From the NCBI GenBank assembly GCA_021740625.1, contig JAIOZK010000007.1, positions 1 through 64,000 of the forward strand: a DNA stretch of 64,000 bases. Direction: 5' to 3'. Numbering within the stretch: the first letter of the stretch is position 1; every line of letters begins with the position of its first letter. Shown in pieces: positions 45,492 to 54,805 of the stretch. Source of the stretch: Bacteroidales bacterium (lineage in GTDB: Bacteria; Bacteroidota; Bacteroidia; Bacteroidales; JAIOZK01). Under the pieces are notes generated by a model. It was given only the letters and a program-made list of their open reading frames with translations, did not search any database and was not told the DNA's origin. The position numbers and the translations under genes are program-made.

Positions 45492-47369
45492 ATGAACAGT
45501 ACGTCTCTAAAAGTATTGCTAATCGATGCAAGCAACGGTTTTTACAGGATTGTAAAATATAAACTGGGGGATTTTTTCGGTCCTGTGGACCTGGGTTTGC
45601 ATCTTGCTGGAAAATATAACAGCATGAACATCGGAACCGGCTTGCTTGCCGGCTCAATCTTACCAGGGTCCAACAGGCTAATTTTTACAGGATTTTCCCC
45701 CTGCTGGGGCGGATTTTATGTATCCACAATGGGTGGTGCCGGGCTTGTATTTGATGACCTGGGAATAAATATGGTAAGTATTATTAATACAGCGCCGGGT
45801 CCATCCATTCTTTACCTGAACAGAGAGCATGGTGAAGAAATAGAAGTGATCACCGAGCGTGTTGATCTCAGGAAGGTTTGGGAGGAAGGCAGGAAGGGGA
45901 CCTATGGTTTAATGGACTACACATATGAAAAACATGGCCAAAAATTCGAAAATAATCCCAGGGTTCTTTCAACTGGTCCGGCATCCATGACGACAGACTT
46001 TGGAGCTATTTGCTCTGCACCGGTTAAAAAAGGAAAAGTATCATATATCGACACCTGGGCGGGAAGGGGAGGCTTTGGTTCCAAACTGCTGAGAGATCAC
46101 AACATCGCTTCAATAATTTTTGGCGGGACACATATTGATGAGGATTTCCGCGACAGGAAAGTTGCAGACATCTGGTTTCAGGACAGGTACAATAAAAAAA
46201 TGGCCGCAAAAGACATAGAAGCAACCATTAAATACCGTTTCGATCCGAAATTCCAGACCGGCGGAACCTTTGGTGTGAATTATGCCAGTGTCGGAGGACG
46301 AATTCTGGCATTTAATTATCAAAGTATTTACTGGAGTGAGCGTGAAAGAATCGCGCTGCATGAAAACTTTATCAAAAATCATTATCTCAAACAATTTAAC
46401 GAGGAAACCATAAAGGAAAAGCAGCAATTCAACTGTGGCGAGCCATGCGCAGCCGTGTGTAAGAAGATGAATAATCAGTATAAAAAGGACTATGAACCTT
46501 ATCAAACCATGGGGCCTCTCTGTGGAATATTTGACCAGAGAGCAGCAGAAAAGCTGAATCATCGTGCTGACACTCTTGGTTTTGATGCAATATCAATTGG
46601 GGGGGTGCTTGGCTGGCTGTTAGAATGCCTGGATAAGAAATACTTAAGCAAAGAAGAGGTTGGAGTTAGCAAGTTGCCCCAATTTAATCCGAAAAATTTT
46701 GATCCGGTTAAAGATTCAAATACAAACGCAAGCATCGCTTTGGAAATCCTTGAGGCAATTGTCAATAAAAATGGAATATTGGATATGCGTGAGGGTGCCC
46801 GGAAATTTGGCAGGGTCATTTCGCGTGAAAAAGGGATCAACCTCCTGGATTGCTTTGTTTTCAATGCTTTTGGCAGGAAAGGATGGATGGTCCCCAATCA
46901 GTACTGGACACCGGGGGTACTTTCCCCCATGCCGATCATGGGGAAATATTATATGTATTATGGCAGTGAATTTCTGTCACCCCGGGAACTGGGCCAGATC
47001 AATGCTGAAAGAATGAAGCAAGAAATAATCATTGATAACCTTGGTTTCTGCAGATTTCACAGGGGTTGGGCAGAAGAAATGCTTCCCGACATCGTAGAAA
47101 CATTATTTGGCAAAAAGGAACAGTTTCTCATGAATGCCGCCATAACAGCCAGCCGGATCAACTCAAGAAATGCTTCTGTATTCTGGGAATCCAAACGCAA
47201 TTTTGAATTTGTTCAAACTTTTATTAAACGACTGCATGAGGAAACCGGAGCTACAAGTCAGGATGTAAAAGACTGGCTCGGTTCTTTTGAAAAGGACCAG
47301 CAATCCGCTGCGATAGACTTCTGGTATGATATACACAAAGGGATTCATGAAGAACTGCGCGAATTTTGA
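45492..47369 (+). CDS. Aldehyde:ferredoxin oxidoreductase-family protein
   Basis: 625 residues, the AOR size. N-terminal LLIDASNGFYRIVKYKL resembles the AOR start. Three cysteines of the 4Fe-4S site are at C315, C319 and C323 (CGEPCAAVC, a CX3CX3C spacing rather than the usual CX2CX3C), with the pterin-binding RADTLGFDAISIGGVLGWLLE segment and a late GINLLDC for the fourth ligand. AOR enzymes hold a tungsten or molybdenum bis-pterin and oxidise aldehydes or reduce acids with ferredoxin. The substrate is unknown. It is flanked by two broken mscS genes, and no partner subunit is nearby. Confidence 0.9.
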   Translation: MNSTSLKVLLIDASNGFYRIVKYKLGDFFGPVDLGLHLAGKYNSMNIGTGLLAGSILPGSNRLIFTGFSPCWGGFYVSTMGGAGLVFDDLGINMVSIINTAPGPSILYLNREHGEEIEVITERVDLRKVWEEGRKGTYGLMDYTYEKHGQKFENNPRVLSTGPASMTTDFGAICSAPVKKGKVSYIDTWAGRGGFGSKLLRDHNIASIIFGGTHIDEDFRDRKVADIWFQDRYNKKMAAKDIEATIKYRFDPKFQTGGTFGVNYASVGGRILAFNYQSIYWSERERIALHENFIKNHYLKQFNEETIKEKQQFNCGEPCAAVCKKMNNQYKKDYEPYQTMGPLCGIFDQRAAEKLNHRADTLGFDAISIGGVLGWLLECLDKKYLSKEEVGVSKLPQFNPKNFDPVKDSNTNASIALEILEAIVNKNGILDMREGARKFGRVISREKGINLLDCFVFNAFGRKGWMVPNQYWTPGVLSPMPIMGKYYMYYGSEFLSPRELGQINAERMKQEIIIDNLGFCRFHRGWAEEMLPDIVETLFGKKEQFLMNAAITASRINSRNASVFWESKRNFEFVQTFIKRLHEETGATSQDVKDWLGSFEKDQQSAAIDFWYDIHKGIHEELREF

Positions 47370-47429
47370 TTGAGCTGGAACCTTTTTCCATTTGCTTTAG
47401 CTGATTGTCAGGACAAGAGGAATAAACAT

Positions 47430-48262
47430 CTAACCCTTCTTCAGGTCTTTTTTGTACACCAGCGTCCGGTAGGGAAAGGGTATTTCAACACCCTCTCTGT
47501 CAAATCGCTGTTTCACTGATTTGAGTAGGTCACAATGAAGAACAAATGCCTCATCATTGTTTTTTGCCCAGGTATATGCCTTCAGGTCCACTGAAAAATC
47601 ACCCAGCGAAACCACTCTTACAAGGATCCGGGGAACATTATTTTTTATATCTTCAGCGCTCCGGTTATCAAAACAAAGGGGATGTTTTGCAGCTTCATCC
47701 TGGATAATGCTGATTGCCTTATCGATATCCGAATCATAACTGATAGAGAAAACCACATGTTTCTTTATTTTCTCATCCTGTATGCTACTGTTAATAATTG
47801 TTTCATCACTGATCACGCTATTGGGAATAATTATTCTCCTGGCTTCGTAATTGATAATTACAGTATGTCTCAGGGTTATTTCTTCCACCACTCCTTTCAG
47901 CCCATTCTTGAACTCTATTGTATCGGAGATTTTATAGGGTTTAAAGATCAGGATGTATATGCCGCTGATAATGTTTGCAAATGCTTTCTGGGACGCAAAG
48001 CCTATCACAATCGCCGCAATACCAACACCAGCAAAAAGAGCGGCACCATGCGTTTTCAAATATGGAATTTTGTAAAATATAAAGATAGAAAATAACAGAC
48101 AATAAGAACAGTATTTGTAAAAACCCATGAATGAATCACTGCATGAATCATTCTCATTTCATTCAACAAAAAGCGACAAACCAATGATGGAAAGGAAGGG
48201 TATTTTATTTTGGTATCTGAAAAATTTATCAAAATGTTTCAGCAATGTCTCAGTAAACCGTA
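47430..48262 (-). pseudogene. Broken mscS-like mechanosensitive channel gene (2)
   Basis: The longest frame (47430-48128) encodes the third helix and beta domain of MscS (KTHGAALFAGVGIAAIVIGF, ASQKAFANIISGIYILIFKP). Upstream the coding signal moves to two other frames: MIHAVIHSWVFTNTVLIVCY before it, joined by one missing A at the run 48068-48071, and RFTETLLKHFDKFFRYQNKI before that, around the A5 run at 48168-48172. The 5' end with the start codon is missing, cut just after the tRNA-Asn terminator. A complete gene would be longer. Confidence 0.7.
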
Positions 48263-48264
48263 AT

Positions 48265-48302
48265 AAAAAAAAGGCTAAAACCTTTGTGATTTCAGCCTTA
48301 TC
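48265..48302 (-). terminator. Terminator of tRNA-Asn
   Basis: On the minus strand, AAGGCTGAAA and TTTTAGCCTT form a stem and are followed by a run of T, just beyond the 3' end of tRNA-Asn. Confidence 0.75.
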
Positions 48303-48315
48303 TTGATTTCCGAAG

Positions 48316-48389
48316 CTCCCCAGGTTGGACTCGAACCAACGACCCTCTGATTAACAGTCAGATGCTCTAACCAACTGAGCTACTGAGGA
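48316..48389 (-). tRNA. tRNA-Asn, anticodon GUU
   Basis: A 74-base cloverleaf on the minus strand: acceptor TCCTCAG with CTGGGGA, D arm AGCTCAGTTGGTTAGAGC, anticodon loop CTGTTAA (anticodon GTT) on a TCTGA/TCAGA stem, T arm with GGTTCGAGTCC. CCA is not encoded. Its 3' end points towards the block of broken mscS genes and stress genes. Confidence 0.95.
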
Positions 48390-48545
48390 ATCTATACGTT
48401 TCTGAACGTATCAGCCCGTAAAAACGGATTGCAAATTTACAAATACTTCAATAATCGGCAAGTAAAATGATGAAAAAAATATTTTCATCAAAAATAATTA
48501 CTAAATTTGTAATTTAGAACCAATAAAAATAAAACCAGAACGAAC

Positions 48546-49250
48546 ATGAACAGAATAAGTAAATTATCAGCAAGCCTCGTGCTCATTTTTATGATCAGCA
48601 TTTCAGGTCAGTTGGCTGCACAGGATTGCCAGGCCTATTTCCCAACAGAAATAGGTACCGAACTCACCTATGAGATGTTCAACAAAAAGGACAAGCCGGA
48701 CGGGACCATGGTACAGAAATTAAGTTCCATTGAATCATCCGGCGATACCACCATCTTCAACATCCATCAGAAGGTATTTGACAAAAAGGATGATCTCCTG
48801 TACGAGGGGGATATTCAATTCAAGTGCCATGGCAATAAGTTCTATCTCGACATGAATTCTTTTATCAATCCAGAGCAGTTCAAGGCTTACGAGAACATGG
48901 AAATGGAAATGAGCATGGACGATATCTCCCTCCCGGAAGAATTGGCAGTGGGCATGAAGCTGGATGAGGGCTATATCAACATGAAGATCAATGCGCAGAT
49001 GATGAGTATGAACTTCAACACCCGCATCTTCAACCGTAAAGTGGAGGCGAAAGAAACGCTCAACACCCCGGCCGGCAGTTTTGAAACCTATAAGATCTCA
49101 TCCTCCACCGAAAGCAAAACCCCGATGATGACCGTCACCACCAGCAGCACCACCTGGTATTCGGAGGAATACGGGATGATCAAATCGGAGAACTACGACA
49201 AAAAGGGAAAGCTGGAGTCTTATTCGGTGTTGACGAAGATTGAGAAATAA
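48546..49250 (+). CDS. Exported protein of unknown function (DUF3108-like)
   Basis: 234 residues. A signal peptide (MNRISKLSASLVLIFMISIS...AAQ) precedes a domain that starts CQAYFPTEIGTELTYEMFNKKDKPDGT and includes NTPAGSFETYKISSSTESKTPM, TTWYSEEYGMIKSENYDKKGKL. This arrangement resembles DUF3108-type periplasmic beta-sandwich proteins, but the match is only by pattern. It is the first gene after the tRNA-Asn boundary. Confidence 0.75.
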   Translation: MNRISKLSASLVLIFMISISGQLAAQDCQAYFPTEIGTELTYEMFNKKDKPDGTMVQKLSSIESSGDTTIFNIHQKVFDKKDDLLYEGDIQFKCHGNKFYLDMNSFINPEQFKAYENMEMEMSMDDISLPEELAVGMKLDEGYINMKINAQMMSMNFNTRIFNRKVEAKETLNTPAGSFETYKISSSTESKTPMMTVTTSSTTWYSEEYGMIKSENYDKKGKLESYSVLTKIEK

Positions 49251-49501
49251 TAGATTGGGCGATTGAAGGATTGGGCGATGTAGCGATGTAACGATTTTTA
49301 GGAGTACCCTGCAAATCGAATATCATTAAATCGTGCAATCGTTACTTCGTTACATCAAAGAATATTGGGATTGAACGATTGAGCGACGTAGCGATGTAAC
49401 GATTTATACTGTGCTACTAGCATTATTTTTTCTTTCAAGTAGCCATCTATGGATAAATAAAAGTAATGGTTACAGTTTTCAGTCTCCATACTTTAAGTGT
49501 T
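49251..49501. repeat. Intergenic region with imperfect repeats
   Basis: A segment close to GATTGAACGATTGAGCGACG-TAGCGATGTAACGATTT occurs twice (around 49255-49297 and 49371-49406), with a partly inverted copy (AAATCGTGCAATCGTTACTT) between them. No gene is seen. Confidence 0.55.
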
Positions 49502-50803
49502 TCATATTTCCTGCTTCAGAAAATTAATGGCATAAAGAGGAAAATTACAAAGCCAGTCTATTTTGCGATAATCCGACATTGATGTGCGTATTGCGATTGA
49601 GGGGTTAAATTTCTCATGATATACCTTTAGGCTTTTTGAGTGCAGGTTTTCTTCTGCTTTCACTTCTAATGGTATTACCGAATCATTATACTGAAGAACA
49701 AAATCAACTTCAGCAGTACCCAGTTTGGCCGACCAGTAATTGATCTTGTATTTATCCGCACTCACCAACTGTTGTAGAACAAATTGTTCTGTGAGGGCTC
49801 CCTTGAATTCGGTAAAGATTTCATTCCCCTTTATTAGCGTTTTATTGTCAAGGTCAGTCAGGACAGCAAGTAGGCCAACGTCCACAACAAAGAGTTTGAA
49901 CGCACCCGGATCCTCATAAGCTTTCAGTGGGATATTGGGTTTTGATATCCTGTGTATTTTATAAGCCAGTCCACAATCAATTAACCAGGTCAAAGCTAAT
50001 TCATACTCTCTTGCTCTGGCCCCATCCTTAATCAAACCATATACAAACTTTTTGTTTTCCTTCGTCAGTTGAGCTGGCAATGAATTCCAGGCCATTCTGA
50101 TGCGTGGTACCAAAGATGCAGGAGTATGTTTTGAAAAATCCTGCTCATAAGCACTTAATATTTGTTTCTGTATATTTCTTACAGCTTTTAAATCGCGGTT
50201 TTCGGCAAATATTGCAACCGCCTCAGGCATACCTCCTACATAATAATATTGTCTCAGACGATTCATCAATCTGGATTTAAAAGCAGCTATTAATCCCCAA
50301 TCACCTGATTGAAGTAGATTAACAATATTATCTTCTTTCATCGCCTTCAGGAATTCAGGAAAACTCAAGGGGTACAAATCCATAAAAGCAATTTTGCCAA
50401 CAGGAAAGGAAGAACCGGAATGCATGGCAACACCCAAAAGTGAACCTGCAGCAACAATATTGTAGTCTGGGGCATCTTCCTGAAAATATTTTAATGAATT
50501 CAATGCTTCGGGAGATTCCTGTATTTCATCTAAAATCAACAGAGTGTTATCAGAATTTATGTTCAGGCCTGATTCAATTTGCAGTCCCTGTATTATTCTA
50601 TCCGGATCAAAATCTTCTTTAAACAACAATTTCAAATGTTTATCTTTTTCAAAATTCACATAAACATATTGTTTATAAAACCTCCTCCCGAATTCCCTCA
50701 TTAACCAGGTTTTTCCAACCTGTCTTGCACCTCTTATCAATAAGGGCTTACGATTGCTTGAGTTTTTCCATTTTATTAAATCGTCCAGTTTATCACGTTT
50801 CAT
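49502..50803 (-). CDS. AAA ATPase with DUF4143 domain
   Basis: 433 residues from the ATG ending at 50803; the frame allows nine more codons (50830), but MKRDKLDDLIKWK is the usual start in the family. The Walker A motif is LLIRGARQVGKTWL, Walker B LLILDEIQES, and the C-terminal DUF4143 domain has TEQFVLQQL and the nuclease-like WSAKLGTAEVDFVLQYNDSVIPLEVKAE (D...ExK). These proteins are common in anaerobes and archaea; their role is not settled, but the nuclease-like end suggests a defence or mobile-element function. It stands alone among repeats. Confidence 0.88.
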   Translation of the reverse strand: MKRDKLDDLIKWKNSSNRKPLLIRGARQVGKTWLMREFGRRFYKQYVYVNFEKDKHLKLLFKEDFDPDRIIQGLQIESGLNINSDNTLLILDEIQESPEALNSLKYFQEDAPDYNIVAAGSLLGVAMHSGSSFPVGKIAFMDLYPLSFPEFLKAMKEDNIVNLLQSGDWGLIAAFKSRLMNRLRQYYYVGGMPEAVAIFAENRDLKAVRNIQKQILSAYEQDFSKHTPASLVPRIRMAWNSLPAQLTKENKKFVYGLIKDGARAREYELALTWLIDCGLAYKIHRISKPNIPLKAYEDPGAFKLFVVDVGLLAVLTDLDNKTLIKGNEIFTEFKGALTEQFVLQQLVSADKYKINYWSAKLGTAEVDFVLQYNDSVIPLEVKAEENLHSKSLKVYHEKFNPSIAIRTSMSDYRKIDWLCNFPLYAINFLKQEI

Positions 50804-50830
50804 CTTTGATTTTTGTATAAATATACACAT

Positions 50831-51234
50831 TTTTCAAATGATTTCTGTGATATTTTGCCACTTTTTCAGTGGTCTTTTTATTATTTGGAGGGTACGTGGA
50901 AAACATGCCGGAACAATGCAATGGACAGTGACCCGATCCTTTAGCTTTTGTCGCCCCTTTTGATCAAATGACTTTTCCAGGTGATCGATTCACTAGCCGG
51001 AACGAATAAATGCGCTAAGGGATCCTTTCTGCCAGCCAGGCAGGGAATCTCTTAGCGTATTATAGGCCTCTGATAAAAAGCTTTGTTAGACAGGCTGCTA
51101 TTCCGCTAAGAGATTCCCTGTCTGCCGACAGGCAGGCCTCCTCACATTTTTCACTGTCGTGAAAAATGATTGTCGGGATGACATGGGCTCTTTGGAAAGG
51201 GGTCTCCTGGCGTTTTACAGGTCAGTAGACAGTA
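50831..51234. repeat. Intergenic repeat element, copy a
   Basis: From about 51010 to 51215 the sequence matches the composite repeats at 51580, 52200 and 56950: GGGATCCTTTCTGCC, GCAGGGAATCTC, CTGTCTGCCGACAGGCAGG, CACTGTCGTGAAAAATG and the ending TCTCCTGGCGTTTTACAGG. Several short hairpins result. The part before 51000 contains nothing recognisable besides the start region of the ATPase gene. Confidence 0.6.
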
Positions 51235-51537
51235 TCACCAATACTTCACCCTCTCGTTTAAAAACGCAAAATCAGGGTTTGTGCTTTGAATGAGTGCATC
51301 CTTTTTCGCCCTCCTCCATTTCTTAATTTCTTTTTCCCGTTTAATAGCCAATTCAATATCAGTAAAATGCTCATAAAAAACCAAGTAATGACAATTATAC
51401 TTTTTTGTAAAACCTTTTATCATCCCCCTCTCATGTTCATAAACCCTTCTGCCCAATGAATTGGTAACACCAACATAAAGCACTTTCTTGCTTTTGTTGG
51501 TCATGATGTAAACGTAGTAATTGTGGTTGCGGGACAT
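51235..51537 (-). CDS. GIY-YIG nuclease superfamily protein
   Basis: 100 residues, normal for the UvrC-like single-domain GIY-YIG family. The start YYVYIMTNKSKKVLYVGVTNSLGRRVYEHERG carries the GIY-YIG pattern (here YVYIM...YVGVT) and the arginine, with a later FEH/E-like YEHFTDIELAIKREKEIKKW. Such small proteins are frequent in Bacteroidota and may act on DNA repeats; there is no evidence of an intron here. It is surrounded by repeat elements. Confidence 0.88.
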   Translation of the reverse strand: MSRNHNYYVYIMTNKSKKVLYVGVTNSLGRRVYEHERGMIKGFTKKYNCHYLVFYEHFTDIELAIKREKEIKKWRRAKKDALIQSTNPDFAFLNERVKYW

Positions 51538-52428
51538 GGAGTAAAAATAAAAAATGTTTTTAATAAACAGAGTGGTTAAACACTAAGGGATCCCTCCTCA
51601 GCATTTTTGCTATCTCAAAAATGCTTCGTCGGGATGACAATTGTCTTTATGATGAAGAGAGGGCTTCGGGGCGCGCGGCGCGCGCCCCGAACCCCTCTCT
51701 TCAAAAAAATAATACATGTCATTCCGAATGTAGGTGTTTCGCCTGGCGAAACACCTGAATGAGGAATCTCCCAGCGCATAGCAAACCGTCAGTATAAAAA
51801 TTCAAGAAAGAAGCGGCTTTATGTAAAGATCGTATATGTGGTATCGGCAGGTTGGCTCCTCTTTTTTCCTTTATTGATCAGTATATTTGAAATATGCAAA
51901 AAGGATTGCTCCATGGTATTCGGTGCTGGTTAAGATTGATAGATAGAGCTTTTCCAATGCAGGCTGAAAGCTGACACAGGGCGTTGCCCTGTGCTATGTT
52001 CTCTCAGCCCTTCGGGCTGGAATCTTCACGCTGATACCAAGTGTGATGCGAAGCGGGGTTGTGGGGGGCTAAAGCCCTTATGGGTACTAAGACTGCCATT
52101 CCCGTTGCTTAAAAGTAACGGCAATCCAAAGTTTTGATAAGCCACATGAGTTAATAAACCGTTCACTTTCAGGATTGAATAAATGTGCTATTATTTGCCG
52201 GGCTGCTATTCCGCAACGGGATTCCTGTCTGCCGACGGGCAGGGAATCTCCTGGCGTTTTGTAGGCCAACGGTTAAAACCTTTTATTAAAAGATTGCAAT
52301 AATTTGCTTGATACTTTGAAATTTGGGCTTCGTCATTCAAACATAGCTTTTAGGACAACTCCATCTAAATTTCTTTTATATAGAATATTTACGCAATAGT
52401 TTTATAACTCCTTTAAAAAAATCTAAAT
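51538..52428. repeat. Intergenic repeat elements, copies b and c
   Basis: Copy b spans about 51580-51790: GGGATCCCTCCTCAGCATTT with TTGCTAT, a 27-base perfect GC palindrome at 51665-51691 (TTCGGGGCGCGCG mirrored), an outer stem GAAGAGAGGG/CCCTCTCTTC, then TGTCATTCCGAATG and GAGGAATCTCCCAGCG. Around 51970-52020 two further palindromes occur (CAGGGCGTTGCCCTG, CAGCCCTTCGGGCTG). Copy c is at about 52195-52268 and ends TCTCCTGGCGTTTTGTAGGC. No real gene is seen; the small open frames are by-products of the repeats. Confidence 0.65.
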
Positions 52429-52917
52429 ATGAAAAAGATAACATTTACGGTAATTATCTCTTTTACCTGTTATTTTGCTTCAGCACAAACAGGCACGCCC
52501 CAGATTGTTTCAACTGCTGGCAATACAGTTCATCATTCAGAAATTTCTTTGCAATGGACCCTGGGAGAATTCTTTATTGAGCACTATCAGAATGAAAACC
52601 TTAACCTTACCCAGGGTTTCCAGCAACCCCAAAACATGTTGGTTACAGCTATTGAATCAGATAAACCAGTTCAATACCTAATTTATCCAAATCCAACCAA
52701 AAATGAATTCTTTATTGAGTTTGGAGACGAAGAGGGCTCCTTTATAATTGAATTGTATGATTCACGCGGAACTAAACTATATTCTGAGGAATTAAACGGT
52801 AGTCATTTAAGAGAACGCATTGAAACAATCGGATTCCAGTCGAATGTATTCTTGCTAAAAATTACTAATGCAGATAGTCAAAAAACGAACTGTAATAAAA
52901 TAGTCAAGCAACGATAA
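52429..52917 (+). CDS. Short T9SS-sorted secreted protein
   Basis: 162 residues. A signal peptide (MKKITFTVIISFTCYFASAQ) is followed by a short domain (VSTAGNTVHHSEISLQWTLGEFFIE...LTQGFQQP) typical of small Bacteroidota surface proteins, and a T9SS type A tail (YLIYPNPTKNEFFIEF ... NKIVKQR). The cargo part is only about 70 residues. It is 30 bases before the FISUMP gene, so both may be exported together. Confidence 0.85.
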   Translation: MKKITFTVIISFTCYFASAQTGTPQIVSTAGNTVHHSEISLQWTLGEFFIEHYQNENLNLTQGFQQPQNMLVTAIESDKPVQYLIYPNPTKNEFFIEFGDEEGSFIIELYDSRGTKLYSEELNGSHLRERIETIGFQSNVFLLKITNADSQKTNCNKIVKQR

Positions 52918-52947
52918 AAATATAAAACAAAACCAAATATCTTAATT

Positions 52948-54675
52948 ATGAAAAAGATACTATTATTCATTGCAGCAACTTTCCTGATTATTGGAATGTG
53001 CAAATCACAGGCGCCCGGTGCTTTTAATTATCAAGCTATTGCAAGAGACAAGCAGGGAAATGCACTAATAAACCAGGAAATTAGTTTTAGGGTTAACTTG
53101 CTTGCGGATAATCTTCAAGGGAATATCCTGTATAGTGAAGATCATTCGGTTAGAACCGACCAACTGGGAATGATCAATCTTCAGATAGGAAGCGGTAAAC
53201 CCCTTGTCGGGAATTTTTCAAATATAGATTGGGGAAGCCATAAGGTTTTTATGGAAATCCGTATGGATGAAACCGGGGGAAACAATTTTAAAAAGATGGG
53301 GGCTTCTCAATTATTATCAGTACCCTATGCCTTGTATGCCGAATCTACCGGTAATGCCTCTGATCCCGGTGGGGGAAAGTGGAAAAAAAATGGAAACGTA
53401 CTTTATTATAATAATGGGTTTGTTGGCATTGGGACCGAAAATCCTGCAACAGAACTTGAAGTGGTTGGCACCATTACCACCGATAATGGCAATTCGGATA
53501 ACTGGGATCAGGCTTATAGCTGGGGAGATCATACAACACAGGGATATTTAACGAATGAAATTGATCCCAAAGTCTCCATTAGTGATTTAAATTATCTATC
53601 AAAATGGAACGGTACAACCCTTGAAAAAAGTTCAGTTTATGATAATGGAAGTGTTGGTATTGGGACCGAAAATCCTGATCCCAGTGCGAAACTGGATATC
53701 ACCTCATCTTCTAAAGGTCTTTTACTTCCAAGACTAACAAGCCTTGAACGGGAGGCTATCCAAACGCCTGCCGCTGGATTAATGATCTATAACATAGAAG
53801 ATTCAACCATACAAATATATAATGGGAATGTTTGGTCGAATGCATCTCTGGGTTCTTGCGCACCAGCACAACCTGGAGAAATTAGTGGCAACGGAAACCC
53901 CGAACCCAACTCAACTGGTGAAGTTTATTCAATAGATTCTGTTCCTTACGCTACATATTACCATTGGACTGTACCACCAAATGCCACTCTGGTGAGTGGA
54001 CAGGGTACAAAATCCATTACTATTAATTGGGTAGAAAATGGAGGTTACATTACTGTTGTTGCAAAAAATAGCTGTGGCACAAGTCCTGAGCAACTTAAAG
54101 GTGTTTCTATTACTATTCAACTTCCAACCATGATAGATCCTCGTGATGGACAAGAATACAATATTATCACAGTGGGAGATCAAACATGGATGGCTGAGAA
54201 TTTAAATTTTAATAGTCCTGAATCCATGTGTTATACTAATCCTTATAGTGGGGAAACATTTTGTGATGAATATGGTAGATTATATAAATGGGATGATGCA
54301 TTTAATGTATGTCCTAATGGCTGGCACTTGCCAAGTGAAAATGAATTTAGGATATTAGCTAACAATCTGGGGGGAACCTCTGTTGCAGGTGGAAAACTTA
54401 AAGAAATAGGACTTACTCATTGGGTACCCCCAAATACAGGAGCTTCAGATTCAGTTCACTTTACTGCTATAGCAGGTGGATGGTATGACCCAAGAGACAA
54501 TGGCTGTTCAATGCTTAAATGGCGTTCTGCGTATTGGACGACCGATGATGGATCTAGTGGGTATAATGAACCCCATGGAATAGCAATTATTTTGGATTGG
54601 GAATCTGAAGAGATGGGAATTAATCCAGAACTAACTGGCATGGGCATGTCCGTGCGATGCATAAAAAATGAATAA
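52948..54675 (+). CDS. FISUMP domain secreted protein
   Basis: 575 residues. After the signal peptide (residues 1-20) a region of about 140 residues (APGAFNYQAIARDKQGNALI, NQEISFRVNLLADNLQGNIL) is followed by GFVGIGTENPATELEVVGTI and GSVGIGTENPDPSAKLDI repeats resembling phage tail-fibre/trimeric stalks, an Ig-like part (PGEISGNGNPEPNSTGEVYS), and a C-terminal FISUMP domain (DPRDGQEYNIITVGDQTWMAENLNF ... GWHLPSENEFRILANNLGG). FISUMP domains are named from Fibrobacter paralogues; they are surface-exposed and of unknown function. There is no T9SS tail. Confidence 0.88.
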   Translation: MKKILLFIAATFLIIGMCKSQAPGAFNYQAIARDKQGNALINQEISFRVNLLADNLQGNILYSEDHSVRTDQLGMINLQIGSGKPLVGNFSNIDWGSHKVFMEIRMDETGGNNFKKMGASQLLSVPYALYAESTGNASDPGGGKWKKNGNVLYYNNGFVGIGTENPATELEVVGTITTDNGNSDNWDQAYSWGDHTTQGYLTNEIDPKVSISDLNYLSKWNGTTLEKSSVYDNGSVGIGTENPDPSAKLDITSSSKGLLLPRLTSLEREAIQTPAAGLMIYNIEDSTIQIYNGNVWSNASLGSCAPAQPGEISGNGNPEPNSTGEVYSIDSVPYATYYHWTVPPNATLVSGQGTKSITINWVENGGYITVVAKNSCGTSPEQLKGVSITIQLPTMIDPRDGQEYNIITVGDQTWMAENLNFNSPESMCYTNPYSGETFCDEYGRLYKWDDAFNVCPNGWHLPSENEFRILANNLGGTSVAGGKLKEIGLTHWVPPNTGASDSVHFTAIAGGWYDPRDNGCSMLKWRSAYWTTDDGSSGYNEPHGIAIILDWESEEMGINPELTGMGMSVRCIKNE

Positions 54676-54702
54676 ATATTTTCTAAAACAAAAACATTAC
54701 AC

Positions 54703-54744
54703 TAAAAAAAGGATCGGATGAGTTGAATCCATTCGATCCTTTTC
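54703..54744 (+). terminator. Terminator after the FISUMP gene
   Basis: AAAAGGATCGGATG and CATTCGATCCTTTT pair with one mismatch around a short loop, then T residues follow. It lies about 30 bases after the stop codon. Confidence 0.75.
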
Positions 54745-54805
54745 TGAATGCATTTCTTAACCTCTCCAATTTTCCCTATACTTGCATCAGATTACACCAA
54801 ATCTG

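Noticed and set aside
51235-51537. Mobile intron with GIY-YIG homing endonuclease
   Set aside because: The family is the short UvrC-like type; no intron structure or interrupted gene is seen.
52087-52269. 60-residue minus-strand open frame
   Set aside because: It lies within intergenic repeats and has no coding character.
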